This document shows, in pieces, positions 47,501 to 57,544 of a stretch of 64,000 nt of DNA. The stretch is from assembly GCF_910592395.1 (NCBI RefSeq), contig NC_088318.1:16926349-16990348 (forward strand), in the 5' to 3' direction. How positions within the stretch are numbered: the first letter of the stretch is position 1; every line of letters starts with the position of its first letter. The stretch comes from Lineus longissimus. Lineage: Eukaryota; Nemertea; Pilidiophora; Heteronemertea; Lineidae. The notes beneath the pieces are model-generated. The model was not told the origin of the DNA. It made no database searches and saw only the letters and a program-made list of their open reading frames with translations. A program made the position numbers and the translations under genes.

Positions 47501-49415
47501 AGATTTCGTCAAAACAGGGCCGAATCAAAGTGTAACGATACCCTGGGGCGAATCGAAATGCATTAAACAACAAGCTGCATCGCTGCCAGAGATTATGTTT
47601 CTCTTTTCGCGAAGAAATCGTGCTTTGAACTGGCAAAATTCCGCAAAAGATTTTCCGTCTGCTAACTTTTCCGTAGTTTCAAGCGCACCAACATGATCGG
47701 TCCGGGGCTGCCCGTTTCGACGACGATTTTGTCAATATCATGGGGTGTGACAATATGTCAACGGTCTGGTTCCATTAATAATGCAATAATCTTGAAAGTA
47801 CATTGGTCTCAATGTCTATTTCCCCGTTTCCATGTCAAAAATCCTACCGTGAAACCTGAAACCACTCGTCCACAACACTGGCCATTTTAATTTTCCGTAG
47901 AAAGCGCATGCGCACTTAACTCAAACGCACGCGCTACCCTCAGGTCTCACAAGCCGGTGCGGAGGCCAGGCCTACCTGCCTCCAAAAATGACGCGACGTC
48001 ATTTCATGCATACCCCTGTTCCAGCGGCTGTAGACTTGGCAGTACGTTACTCTCACACAAACCAATACATTTCTGAATACTCTCTGAATAGCATGTCTCT
48101 TGTATTGTAGGATACATCTGACCAAGTTTGACCAAGTGATCAGGTGTTAATCTTGAAGTTATAAGGCATAGGCCTAGGTCCCTAGAGGTGAAATTTTTTC
48201 AAATTTGCGTTATATAGGGTGTCTCATGCATTGTGCTAAATCAGTCTATGCATGACTGTATGTCTAGGCGACGTTGGTCTTTTTGAATTAGAATATAAAT
48301 CTTAATTACACTTGGGTCTTGGGATCATTATGCTTATCTCCGGGCAAAAATACCTATCCTTCTCCTGTTGTGTTTAGTTTCCCACATTCTCCCCACTTAT
48401 TTTCTATACTGCGACAGCGTCTATACGACAATCAAGATGTACAGACCGGGGGAGCTGGCTGTACGTACCCATAAGTCTTTGCGGTAGTCTCGCGCGTACC
48501 GGATATAACCTATCAAGCTTTTCTCCTTCAGAGAAATACTGCGTTGCGCTCAACTGCCAATTATGCATTAGTCTGGTGGACACGAGGTTGGCCTTAAACT
48601 TGCTTGAAATCGAAAATTTGGACAACACACGTGTACTACAGCGCAAACGGCAGCATTCTGACATATAGAAACATGTGGTCTGATTCTATTTTTACTTGTC
48701 ATTTAGTGATCACGCGTCCAACCTCGTATGCAGGGTAATGTGGCTTTCTCATTGGTCGAACGTTAATTTTGTTCACAGCCTTATAAGGCAGTTGAGCGCA
48801 ACGCAGTATTTCTCTGAAGGAGAAAAGCTTGATAGGTTATATCCGGTACGCGCGAGACTACCGCAAAGACTTATGGGTACGTACAGCCAGCTCCCCCGGT
48901 CTGTACATCTTGATTGTCGTATTGGGTCAACTGCCATGATGGCATCATCCTAACTATATCCCCCCTCTCCCACCCACCAACTACTCGCCATCAATCATTG
49001 ACATTGTGTGCTAGCCAACTGCTTCTTCGGTAAACTGCCATGATGGCATCATCCTAACTATATAACCCCCCCCCCCCCCACCGAGTCTTCTCGCTCACCA
49101 GCCCTATTAACGAAGAGCTCCCTATCAAGGCCTGAGCCTTCCTCATATTACTAACACAATAAAATCAGTAAGGCAACTATTGGCAAGGTGATTTCTAAAG
49201 AAACATGACAATGACTACGCCATCTGGCAAGCAACATGGACTTGACGTGACATTCTATGTGTGCTATTTTTAGAACACAACACGAATGAACTCACCGCTT
49301 CTTCGGGTGTGTTACTTTGAGGAGGACTACTCACTTGTTCAGAATACATATGCCGATTTTGCATGGCATTGTTCCTCATCAGAATGAACACTTCTGTCAG
49401 GCTTCTTGTTGCCAT
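44552..49415 (-). CDS. STX16: Syntaxin-16, Qa-SNARE of the trans-Golgi/endosome
   Basis: Minus-strand exons 49415-49296 (or -49335), 46741-46650, 46484-46432, 46168-46062, 45752-45590, 45378-45281, 45042-44899 and 44737-44552. They give 320 residues, or 307 with the internal donor (human 325). Landmarks: N-terminal [45 protein letters not shown] and [14 protein letters not shown], then the SNARE helix with [16 protein letters not shown]. The zero-layer Gln259 lies in [13 protein letters not shown] single C-terminal membrane anchor ([18 protein letters not shown]) is followed by AVKHR. Family role: retrograde endosome-to-TGN fusion. Intron 1 (about 2.5 kb) carries a perfect inverted repeat and a possible nested exon. 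Divergent from UQCRFS1. Confidence 0.96.
47163..47238. repeat. 31-bp direct repeat, 45-bp period
   Basis: The stretch beginning TAACCGCCTGATAAAAGTAA and ending AACATTAT occurs at 47163 and again at 47208, identical over about 31 bp, in STX16 intron 1. Confidence 0.85.
47292..47885 (-). other. Candidate nested two-exon gene with NRF1-like site, inside STX16 intron 1
   Basis: On the minus strand an ATG at 47885 (context AAAATGG) opens [12 protein letters not shown] and reaches a donor-like CG|GTAGGA. A phase-compatible acceptor GTTAGCAG near 47650 then opens about 120 codons without stop to TAG at 47292 (contains [20 protein letters not shown] and [16 protein letters not shown]). Immediately upstream is GCGCATGCGC (47904-47913), the palindrome bound by NRF1 in animal promoters. 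I do not recognise the protein. It could be chance or transposon-derived. Confidence 0.25.
48423..48922. repeat. Perfect 136-bp inverted repeat with 228-bp spacer
   Basis: 48423-48558 and 48787-48922 are exact reverse complements over all 136 bp as read here. The arms are GC-richer than the surroundings. Because the arms are identical, the same peptide frame appears on both strands. The spacer is unique. A CCAAT-like ATTGGTCG and a TTATAAGG lie just before the right arm. Confidence 0.95.
48929..49063. repeat. 31-bp direct repeat, 104-bp spacing
   Basis: The stretch beginning AACTGCCATGATGGCATCAT and ending TAACTATAT occurs at 48929 and 49033, exact over 31 bp, each followed by a C-rich run; the second is followed by C14 (49066-49079). 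Confidence 0.85.
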
Positions 49416-49749
49416 GATTAAGGAATGTAATAAGGTTTTAGAGGCGAATTTTTGAGAAAATTTTCCAACTTTAATTTTTGTCGGCCATTGTGAAAATTTA
49501 CGTCACATCACTACCCCGCATTTAAATTAATAAATAAATAATAATAATAATTTTAAGCACCACAAAAAGATAGCAAAAATCTCCTCATAAATCATGAAAT
49601 AATTTTATCGACTTGAATCTGTTCATTATTTGATATATCAATGATATTTGTTTTTTGGGCCAATGGCAGCAGTGCGAACCGGACGACCTTCACCGAAAAC
49701 TTTGAAATCTGCCATTTCTGGCAAAGAGAATCTTACAAAATCACCTAAA
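49416..49749. promoter_or_regulatory. Divergent promoter STX16 / UQCRFS1
   Basis: Only 334 bp separate the divergent start codons (247 bp if UQCRFS1 starts at the upstream in-frame ATG at 49663). The centre is AT-rich (about 49515-49560). The two transcripts must share this short control region. Confidence 0.55.
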
Positions 49750-51498
49750 ATGATGAGTTTTGTGGCACGGGGTGGTGCCCTTTCACCTAGTTTTGTTGCT
49801 GTCTCTCAAGTAGTCCCAAATTCACTTCGCCCTCTCATACCAGCGGTCGTAGATAAGGCCCAATCGATCGTTGTGCAACCACCTCCAGAAAAAGGGTCCA
49901 CTTTTTCTCTTCTCTCAAGTTTACCAAAAAGTGCCACCACTGCTACCACCACACTCTTAGGTAAGCCAGAAGCATTCCTGATCACTTTTTGGTTTAGGTT
50001 CCGTAACTGCGTTACCCAGATGAATGGATAATGGATCCTGGTGGTCGTTCCAAGACGAAGCAAATCCAAGTGTGTTGGTTCAATATAAGAACGCATGGAA
50101 TCATGGATGGCGTGGTATTGTTATGCGACCACATCATCGTTCATGGCACATGCTTTCGTATCCCGTGCTAATTTGTTGTGACCTTCATCAGTTACCTCCA
50201 GACATTTTGTGTGAGTAATTCAATCAATTTCTTTCAGGAAAAAGTCAAGTTCGCTTCGCTCATACTGACATCCAGTTCCCAGACTTCTCAGACTACAGAC
50301 GCAAGAGTGTGCAGAACAGTAAGGCGAGTTCACAATCCACAGCAGATCCAAGGAGGCTTTTTACTTATTTGGTTGTAGGAGGTGAGTTGAGGAGCAGATC
50401 TAGTGTCATAATGAAGTGTCAACATTTATTGTCCCCATTCAGGAAACCATTCCAAATTGTCTTCTCCAAGTACCGTATTCATATTTTTTATAATTGTTCA
50501 AGTATTAAAATAATAAATGATTGCTACAATTGATAGTCTTTTTATTTCTTTTGCAGGTACTGGCATTGGTGCAGCTTATGGAGCGAAATCAACTGTCTTT
50601 GATTTCGTCAGCTCGATGAGTGCCTCAGCTGATGTCCTTGCTTTGGCGAAAATTGAGGTCAAGTTGGCAGACATCCCTGAAGGTTAGTCAGGAGATTAAA
50701 ACTTTAAAAAATTGACAGTCAGTCAGCTGATCTCATGTGAACTCCTGATAGGATTTCACCTTTGCCCGACATTTCTTGCCCGCACTTTAGCACCTCCTAC
50801 AGTAGCAGTCTCCTTGAGACAACCAAAACAATCTGCTTGCATCAAATGTAATTCTCCATTATTCAGGTAAACATGTGACCTTCAAGTGGAGGGGAAAACC
50901 ACTGTTTGTACGTCACAGGACTGACGAAGAGATCGCAACTGAGAAGGCTGTGAATATATCTGAGTTGAGACATCAGGAAAGTGATGATGAGAGGGTCAAG
51001 AAGGATGAGTGGCTTGTGTTGCTTGGAGTCTGTACACATTTAGGTAGGTTGCAGGTGCAATCATTGAGCGTCCTCTCATTCCAGGTGCTAGTTGGGTAAC
51101 GTTGAGCCAACTGATGCAATGATCAGGCCCTGAATATAGACTGTTGCTATTGTCTATCACATGCTGCGAGTGGTTTAAATTTCAGATAGATCCAGCCATG
51201 TTTCACCACCCTACCATGACTGTTCTGGCAGTTGACACCAGAGACAATTATAAAACACATTTGGATTTCAACATGTCATAATGTCAAAGGATCATAGGAG
51301 GCTTGGTCATTTATACTTCTCCGTTACATTTCAGGATGTGTCCCCATCCCTCATCAGGGAGATTTTGGTGGCTACTACTGCCCATGCCACGGCTCCCATT
51401 ATGACTGCTCGGGTAGGATCAGGAAGGGCCCAGCGCCCCTCAACATGGATGTTCCAACATACGACTTCCCAGAAGATGATGTTTTAGTTGTTGGATAA
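49750..51498 (+). CDS. UQCRFS1: Ubiquinol-cytochrome c reductase Rieske iron-sulfur subunit
   Basis: Rieske 2Fe-2S subunit of mitochondrial complex III. Exons 49750-49960, 50238-50381, 50557-50682, 50867-51043 and 51335-51498, in phase, 273 residues (human 274). The N-terminus [14 protein letters not shown] is basic, mitochondrial-leader-like, and aligns with the human start. Then [18 protein letters not shown], a transmembrane helix ([18 protein letters not shown]), the hinge [31 protein letters not shown], and the cluster ligands CTHLGC (216-221) and CPCHGS (235-240). An in-frame ATG at 49663 would add 29 basic residues. I prefer 49750 because of length and the A at -3. AATAAA at 51870-51875. 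Confidence 0.96.
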
Positions 51499-52399
51499 AA
51501 AGAAATGAACTTAGGCAATTATTTTACTGTAAACTGGCAGTGTAAAAAGAATGAATGAGTGTAAATAACATAAGGTAGCATGTCATGAGTTGGCATCTGG
51601 TCCTCAATGACTTGACATTTGGCTAAGAAATTGTTACTTTGAGGATAGTGGAAAGAACTAAATATGAAACTTACGTCATCTTTTATAGTGTACATCTATG
51701 GCTTGGAACATTTCAGAACATTTGGTAGCATCTGTGTTGAAAGCTTTTGAGAGAATCAAGAATGTTGTTCCAAGTCGAAATGATGTTATCAAGAATTAAT
51801 AACGACTAGATTCTTAATGTTATGTGTGATATCGCACCTTATTTAGTTTTCAATTACATGTGTCTCGGAAATAAAATGTTTTGATGGAAGTTGTTCTTTT
51901 TCATTTGTTTATTTCTTGCCATGTGCTTTTCTGATCATTCATCTTGCACAATATTTTGGGACTGTACTGTTGTGGACACAACCAGAGACAAAGTTTAGGC
52001 CCAAGTATGTGTATTGGTCTTCTCGTGAGGTCTGAATTCCCTGTCACCCCAGATGCTGTGGTGCAGCTGAAAAAGAACTGTCAGCTTGTAGATCATGGCT
52101 TGTATCTTTACTGTTTCAAACATGTGAATCATAAACAGCCTTTGTGGCTATTGGGGTTAAATAATCACAACAACCAACAATGCATTTAAAAACATGGCAG
52201 TTTATTTCATGTATTTTCATCCATATACATACTCATTGTGGTGACATTGTACCAACTGTTTTGAGCTTTTTTCACATCCAATTCTTGTGTAATTCAACCA
52301 CAGGTGTGGTAAATACACACACATTTGTACACACAGAACTCTTTCACTGTTACACGTACATGTACTAAGTACCAGGGAAAAGGAAGGTTTTGAAGTGCA
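51499..52399. other. Convergent 3' spacer UQCRFS1 / CTNNBL1
   Basis: Non-coding 3' UTRs of the two convergent genes. AATAAA at 51870 (+) and TTTATT at 52201-52206 (AATAAA on the minus strand) give plausible ends about 330 bp apart. Nothing else recognised. Confidence 0.55.
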
Positions 52400-55300
52400 T
52401 CAAAATTTGTCGACCAATGAAAGAATCCTATTCTGATCAGCCTCGCGTTGTTCCAAGTCCGTGGCATCTCCGATGTTGGCAGCATATTCTGAAATATAGA
52501 GGACACTGATTAACCAATGGGGAGGAGGACAGTTAAAGCATACTGCAGACGACATGGTCACCATGGTGTTTTAGAATTTAGTCAATAAAGATATCTAGTC
52601 TTTGAAGTGAACAACCTCACCGGGCCGACTGTGACACTGACGTAATTCAAGGAACAAACTCTATTCCACAGTAGAATTGTCTGTGAGTAACTCGGGCTCC
52701 TTACCTCTCATTATACTTCTGATTGTTTTAATAGATCCGCCCCTCATGTTAAGAATCTGCATCATACGATGTTTGATCTGCAAGACAAAGTAAAGATGAC
52801 ATTAACTCACAAGTTATGGCTACGACTATCTTGTGGGTAATGATATATATCCATTAATTCAAATTCTGAAGTAATCAAAGTGTGAAGAAATGGGTTTTTA
52901 GTTCTGTCCTTCCAATCTAACATACCGAAGATGGGCCAGATGTACATGTCTCCAGCATGATATAATCTATGAGTTGCAGAGTAAACAATCCAGCATCTAA
53001 TCGTCGTAAGTAGAACTGATCCGCCTGATCCTCCTCATTGATGTCGCCACCGAAGTATTTGAGATCGCCCTTTTCTCGCTCTATTGCTTGGTCACAATGC
53101 CGGACACGCTCAAGGTATTTAAAATGTAACTCCATTAATCTATCCACCTGGAGAAAAATGCAAATCAACATAAGTTCAGAGATGGTCTTGTGGTAAGGTT
53201 TTGCACCTGTGATCCGAAAACTGCATGGGAAAGCCACTTCCCATGCCAGGGGAAAATGTCCATCAGATATGCCTGGCAGTGCTAACTGTATGAGTCAGGG
53301 ATCCTGACTCACTTGCTGATGTTGATGCTATTCTAACTGAACTGTATCCAAGACCAAAATATGATGAGTACATGTAGCTTGTGATGGCTTACACTTCCCT
53401 GGCACTGACTAGCTACAGTGTTAGTGCCAAGGAACAAATCTTCAAAATAGCAAAGGCAGAAGAAGATAACGACATTTATATAACATATCTCACAATATTT
53501 ACCTTTTCATGGTCATTCTCCATGAATTTGTTCATAAGCCGCTGTCTCTGTGTAGACTGGCAGTTACGTAACATGTTGGCGATGACGGAGACAATATGCT
53601 CTGGAAAGGGACAAAGAGAGAAGCTATCAAGTGCTGTGAAGACTTGGCCCTGTATTGGCCCTGTATTCAGAGGTTGAACTGTCTGGTGGCCTCAAGTCCA
53701 CTTGGCTCACAAACTCCAGTTTCACATAAATTCTTTGACAGAAAATGCCATCACAAACCTTCTAATTCTTCAGATCTTGTTCCTTTCTTGACCGTTTTGG
53801 GTGTTTTCATGAACACAGGGAAGATACTCCTCAAACCAAGAATGTCCACAAACTTCTGGCAGTTGTCCGCACCCTCTGGGCCGGTCATTGCATGGTCCAG
53901 CACTTTGATGGCGCTGTTACGAGACATCTTCTTCTCTCTGCAACAATTGATGGAAGATAATAGGAAAGGTGACAAATTTCATGAGAATGAACCCCGTGTC
54001 CAGTTCCTGCTTATGATGTTGCTGTAGAGAAATATTGCTGTGAAGGAAAGACCTGAGGTAACGTCAAAGTTTCAGTGGACTGGCTGGAAATCAGACCTAC
54101 AACACAACACCGGCATACAAAGGCAAAGTAATGACTAACCTTAACATGAGGTTCATCAACTGTAGACCTTCACCCTTGAGGAATCGTTCTCTATTGGCAG
54201 GCAGCATGAGGGCACTACATAAACAGTTGAACAAGTTCTCCATACATTCGATCTCCTCAGCGCTCGATGGGTCATGTTTCTTATACGACTGGAATACAAC
54301 ATCATATGATGGTTAGCAGGATGTCCCATTCAGTTTACGGAACATGTATTAAACACTCACTGCAATCATGAACTTGTGCATTCTCCAAGCAATGTCAAGG
54401 TCCCTTCAAGTGCATGGCATATTAAGATGTTGCCACCAATATTTAAGAGTTAACAAGAATGAGCTTATCTTTAAGTTTACTCACAGCCAGTTGTTGCAGC
54501 AAAATATCAATACCATCCACATCACCTAGTAATATCCGATTCTCTGAATGATTCTGTAACAGTATTGCCAAGACTTCAGATGCGTAAAGCTTGTTCGCAT
54601 CAAATGGCATTTTGGCCTGAAAAGAATATCAGCGATAGAATTATGCACAATCGAAATTTATCACCAGATGAAATTGAACCTTGATCATACTTTTTTCTCT
54701 TCATACTATTTACCAAAATACGATGCTTAGTTGACACACAGTCACCATTTCTACACACACTTAATTGTAGAACACCTTTTTGTATACGAAAGAGCAGTCT
54801 CTAGGGGAGTTGCAACAAGGTTTCGTGTTTCATACATGTGATATTAGAAATAGAAAATGTTTATCTGAACAAACAATAGTCTCACCTTTAACCGTTTCAA
54901 TAACCATGTCATCATTCCTTGTGATGCAGCATCCGTGCAGACCTCAGGTTTCAGTTCTGTCAGATTCTCAATAATACCCAGTGTGTTATAAACACCATCA
55001 GCCTCCTCTTTTACCGTTTCATCAAGGCGTTCAAGATTCTGTACGAGGAGAGCCACCACTTGGCCGTCAAGCTAGACAAAAGAAGAAACTGAGTTGATAC
55101 CAGTATACATACATGTAGGGCAGAACATAAAGACTGAAGATGTCAGGTTCACTTCACCTGTATCCAAAGTGGTCACTGCCAGCTTCAGATCATGTCCTGA
55201 AGGAGGAATTCTGGCCATCTAGAGTAGAACCTGACACAGGCCTGGTGCCCAGCATCATCTGAAACAGATGATGGCAACAGAACTGTCCATCCAACTATGC

Positions 55301-56842
55301 AGAAGGAGTAGAAGATCAGCCATGCATTACATAACACCGAAGCGAACAGAACACACACTTGTCACAGCTTACCAAGGAATCAATCAGAATATCTGCTGCA
55401 TCATCACTTTCTGTCAACGCATCAACATCTGTCAATTCTTGAAGTAAATCAACGACTGCGATTGAAATATCTGTGTTATCATGGCTGAGGAGTTGGAGTA
55501 AAGACTGGACAGCGTTTAGTTCCACCAAAATATGATAAAGGTCGGGAACCGTCGCTATGACGTGCATCTCTTGCAGAATGTCGTTCAAGTCGACTTCAGA
55601 TTCCATGAACCTTGAATAGAGGAAATTATTATAATAAGAAAGTGTATCACATGTGGAGACTTCTCTTAGTTTCTCACTTGGATGGCAACTTTTGCTGCCT
55701 AGAGATAGGGAACAGGGACAAAGATATTATGTCTCATTCAAAGGCCGTGGCAATCAAAGGGATTTGCCAAAGGTCAGAAGTAATGTATTGGTGTAGGGTA
55801 TCCCACCTACTCTATCTAGTTTAGAAGACCTTCTTGTCTCCAAAGCTGAAGCACATCACAGAACTTTGCACTCACCTTTCAGGATTTTCAGGATACTTGA
55901 TCCTCATCTCCTGGTTTCTCAAAACTTTCTTCTCAAAGGCTAGGATCATTTTCTTCAGGGCAGTGTCATCCAGAGTCTCATCCTGGAACACAACAAGATC
56001 AATACCACAGTAATTATCAGAAGAAACATCCCTTGTCGGATGCAGTCTTGAAAGTGGTTATGAGCCAATAATTGTTTCTTTCAAGTTGCTAACAATCAGG
56101 TGAAATATGTAACAACTTCACAGCAAGGATGTGAACTGACTTCAAAACTTTAACTGGGTCATGATGTAAACCATAGAAACTTGGGAAAGGGGGAGTGCTA
56201 AGTGCAAAGTAATGATGGTCATCACTAGCTACAGTCCTAGTTGTTATTTGTAATGATGTATAGTCTATATTTGCAAATTGGAAAGTCATTCCAGGGTGTT
56301 GATCGAAGGTTTTTGCCACACCTCTCCATCATCCTCAACCATTTGCAGAATCTCTTCTGTCCTCTTCACCTCGGCTATCGGGACTTCGTCGCGGACATCA
56401 TGTGATTCACGGACTGGGACATTTATCCGATCACGTCTCTTAGTCTTTGAAGGACGTTCATTTTCCTCTTCTTCTTTACGGCGCTTTGTGCCTGGTTTGT
56501 CGGGCTGAAAGCAGAATCGAAATGGCGTTTTCATTAAAGGCAGGCTGAACGTGGAGACGAATGGAGTAGGTTGACTCGAGGATATGGCCGGCATACTGAC
56601 ATAACGTCGAATGGGCCACGGGGCAGGAACTGAGCCTGCAGGCGCCCTGACCGCGGCTGGCGACACAACCTCAGCTCAGTCCTCATGACTGTACCTCGGG
56701 TTTTGAGGATGTAAAATTGTATTGCGTCTTATTTTCTTATTTCTGAATCATTATCTCAATCAGGTTAATGTCATTTCAAAATCATATGCTACTTGAGCAA
56801 GTAATTAGAAACCTGGAAAGACAACAGTTCTCCAACATCCAT
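52400..56842 (-). CDS. CTNNBL1: Beta-catenin-like protein 1 (ARM-repeat splicing factor)
   Basis: Nuclear ARM-repeat protein that associates with the Prp19/CDC5L spliceosomal complex. Minus-strand exons 56842-56813, 56504-56322, 55982-55876, 55610-55373, 55071-54886, 54616-54485, 54288-54140, 53937-53759, 53600-53503, 53147-52926, 52777-52705 and 52488-52400, all in phase, 561 residues (human 563). It begins MDVGELLSFQ, then a Lys/Arg/Glu-rich NLS region (GTKRRKEEEENERPSKTKRR). ARM blocks follow: EMHVIATVPDLYHILVELNA, DLLQELTDVDAL, VVALLVQNLERLDETVKEEA, MPFDANKLYASEVLAILLQ and RNSAIKVLDHAMTGPEG. It ends NRILSLVDKF. Introns 1 and 8 use weak GTTTCT/GTTTGT donors, yet the reading frame and the match to the family require them. 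Divergent from ZC3H18. Confidence 0.96.
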
Positions 56843-57544
56843 CCTTGTTTTTCTAGCGCACAACAGCGAAGAGTCAAAGTTGAATTCTACACAAAATGCA
56901 GTAGGTGAGAAATCGCAGTAAATTAGTTTGAGCGAGACTGCCAATCAGCCAGTATAACTTTTCGACAAAAGGTGACGCTTTTCCAATTATTGCACCACGT
57001 GATTGAAATTGACCAATCGAAAACTAGAAATGGCGACGAGTGTATTCGCGAAATTTCTTTAAAACATAAATATTTTTGTTCATAATTCCACGCTGACTGT
57101 TCAGAAAAAGGCAGCATTGGTCGTATTTTGAGAATCCCTGTAAGTTTCTGCATCTGTTGATACCAAACTTAGTAATATTGTTGCACTGGTATTTATGTTG
57201 TTTGAAGTTTAGCGTGGAGATACCCTGCCGGTTGTTTCAGTTTTCCTGTGTCGCCTGTGGCTGTACATACATGTTGTGTATGTAATATGCACTACACGTG
57301 CATTTACACGACATAGTCTTGCAGTTTGTCATGTCAGCGACTAAGGGGAGAAATAGGCTAGCCTTGGAACTGTGAACAAAGCATCATATATTTTAGTGGC
57401 TTCTTTGAATCCATTCACTATTTCATCATGGTTCCCTTGGCCTTGGGGACATGGGAGATCAGATCATTTTGCAGCCTGACAAATTTATTTTTGACATTTT
57501 TAGTATAATCATTCTTCTTTACCTTCAATTACACTTTTTTCAGT
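56843..57544. promoter_or_regulatory. Divergent promoter CTNNBL1 / ZC3H18 with CCAAT boxes
   Basis: 702 bp between divergent start codons. Two CCAATC boxes (56941 and about 57013), NF-Y-type elements typical of TATA-less animal promoters, lie in the centre. A donor CCCT|GTAAGT at 57139/57140 and an acceptor TTTTTTCAG at 57543 indicate an untranslated first exon of ZC3H18 ending near 57139 with a ~400-nt intron. Confidence 0.55.

Noticed and set aside
48787-48922. Arm of the perfect inverted repeat as a U4 snRNA-like gene (TATA-like element upstream, AGGTTATATCCG word)
   Set aside because: The U4 5' stem-loop kink-turn and Sm site are not present; resemblance is limited to a few short words.
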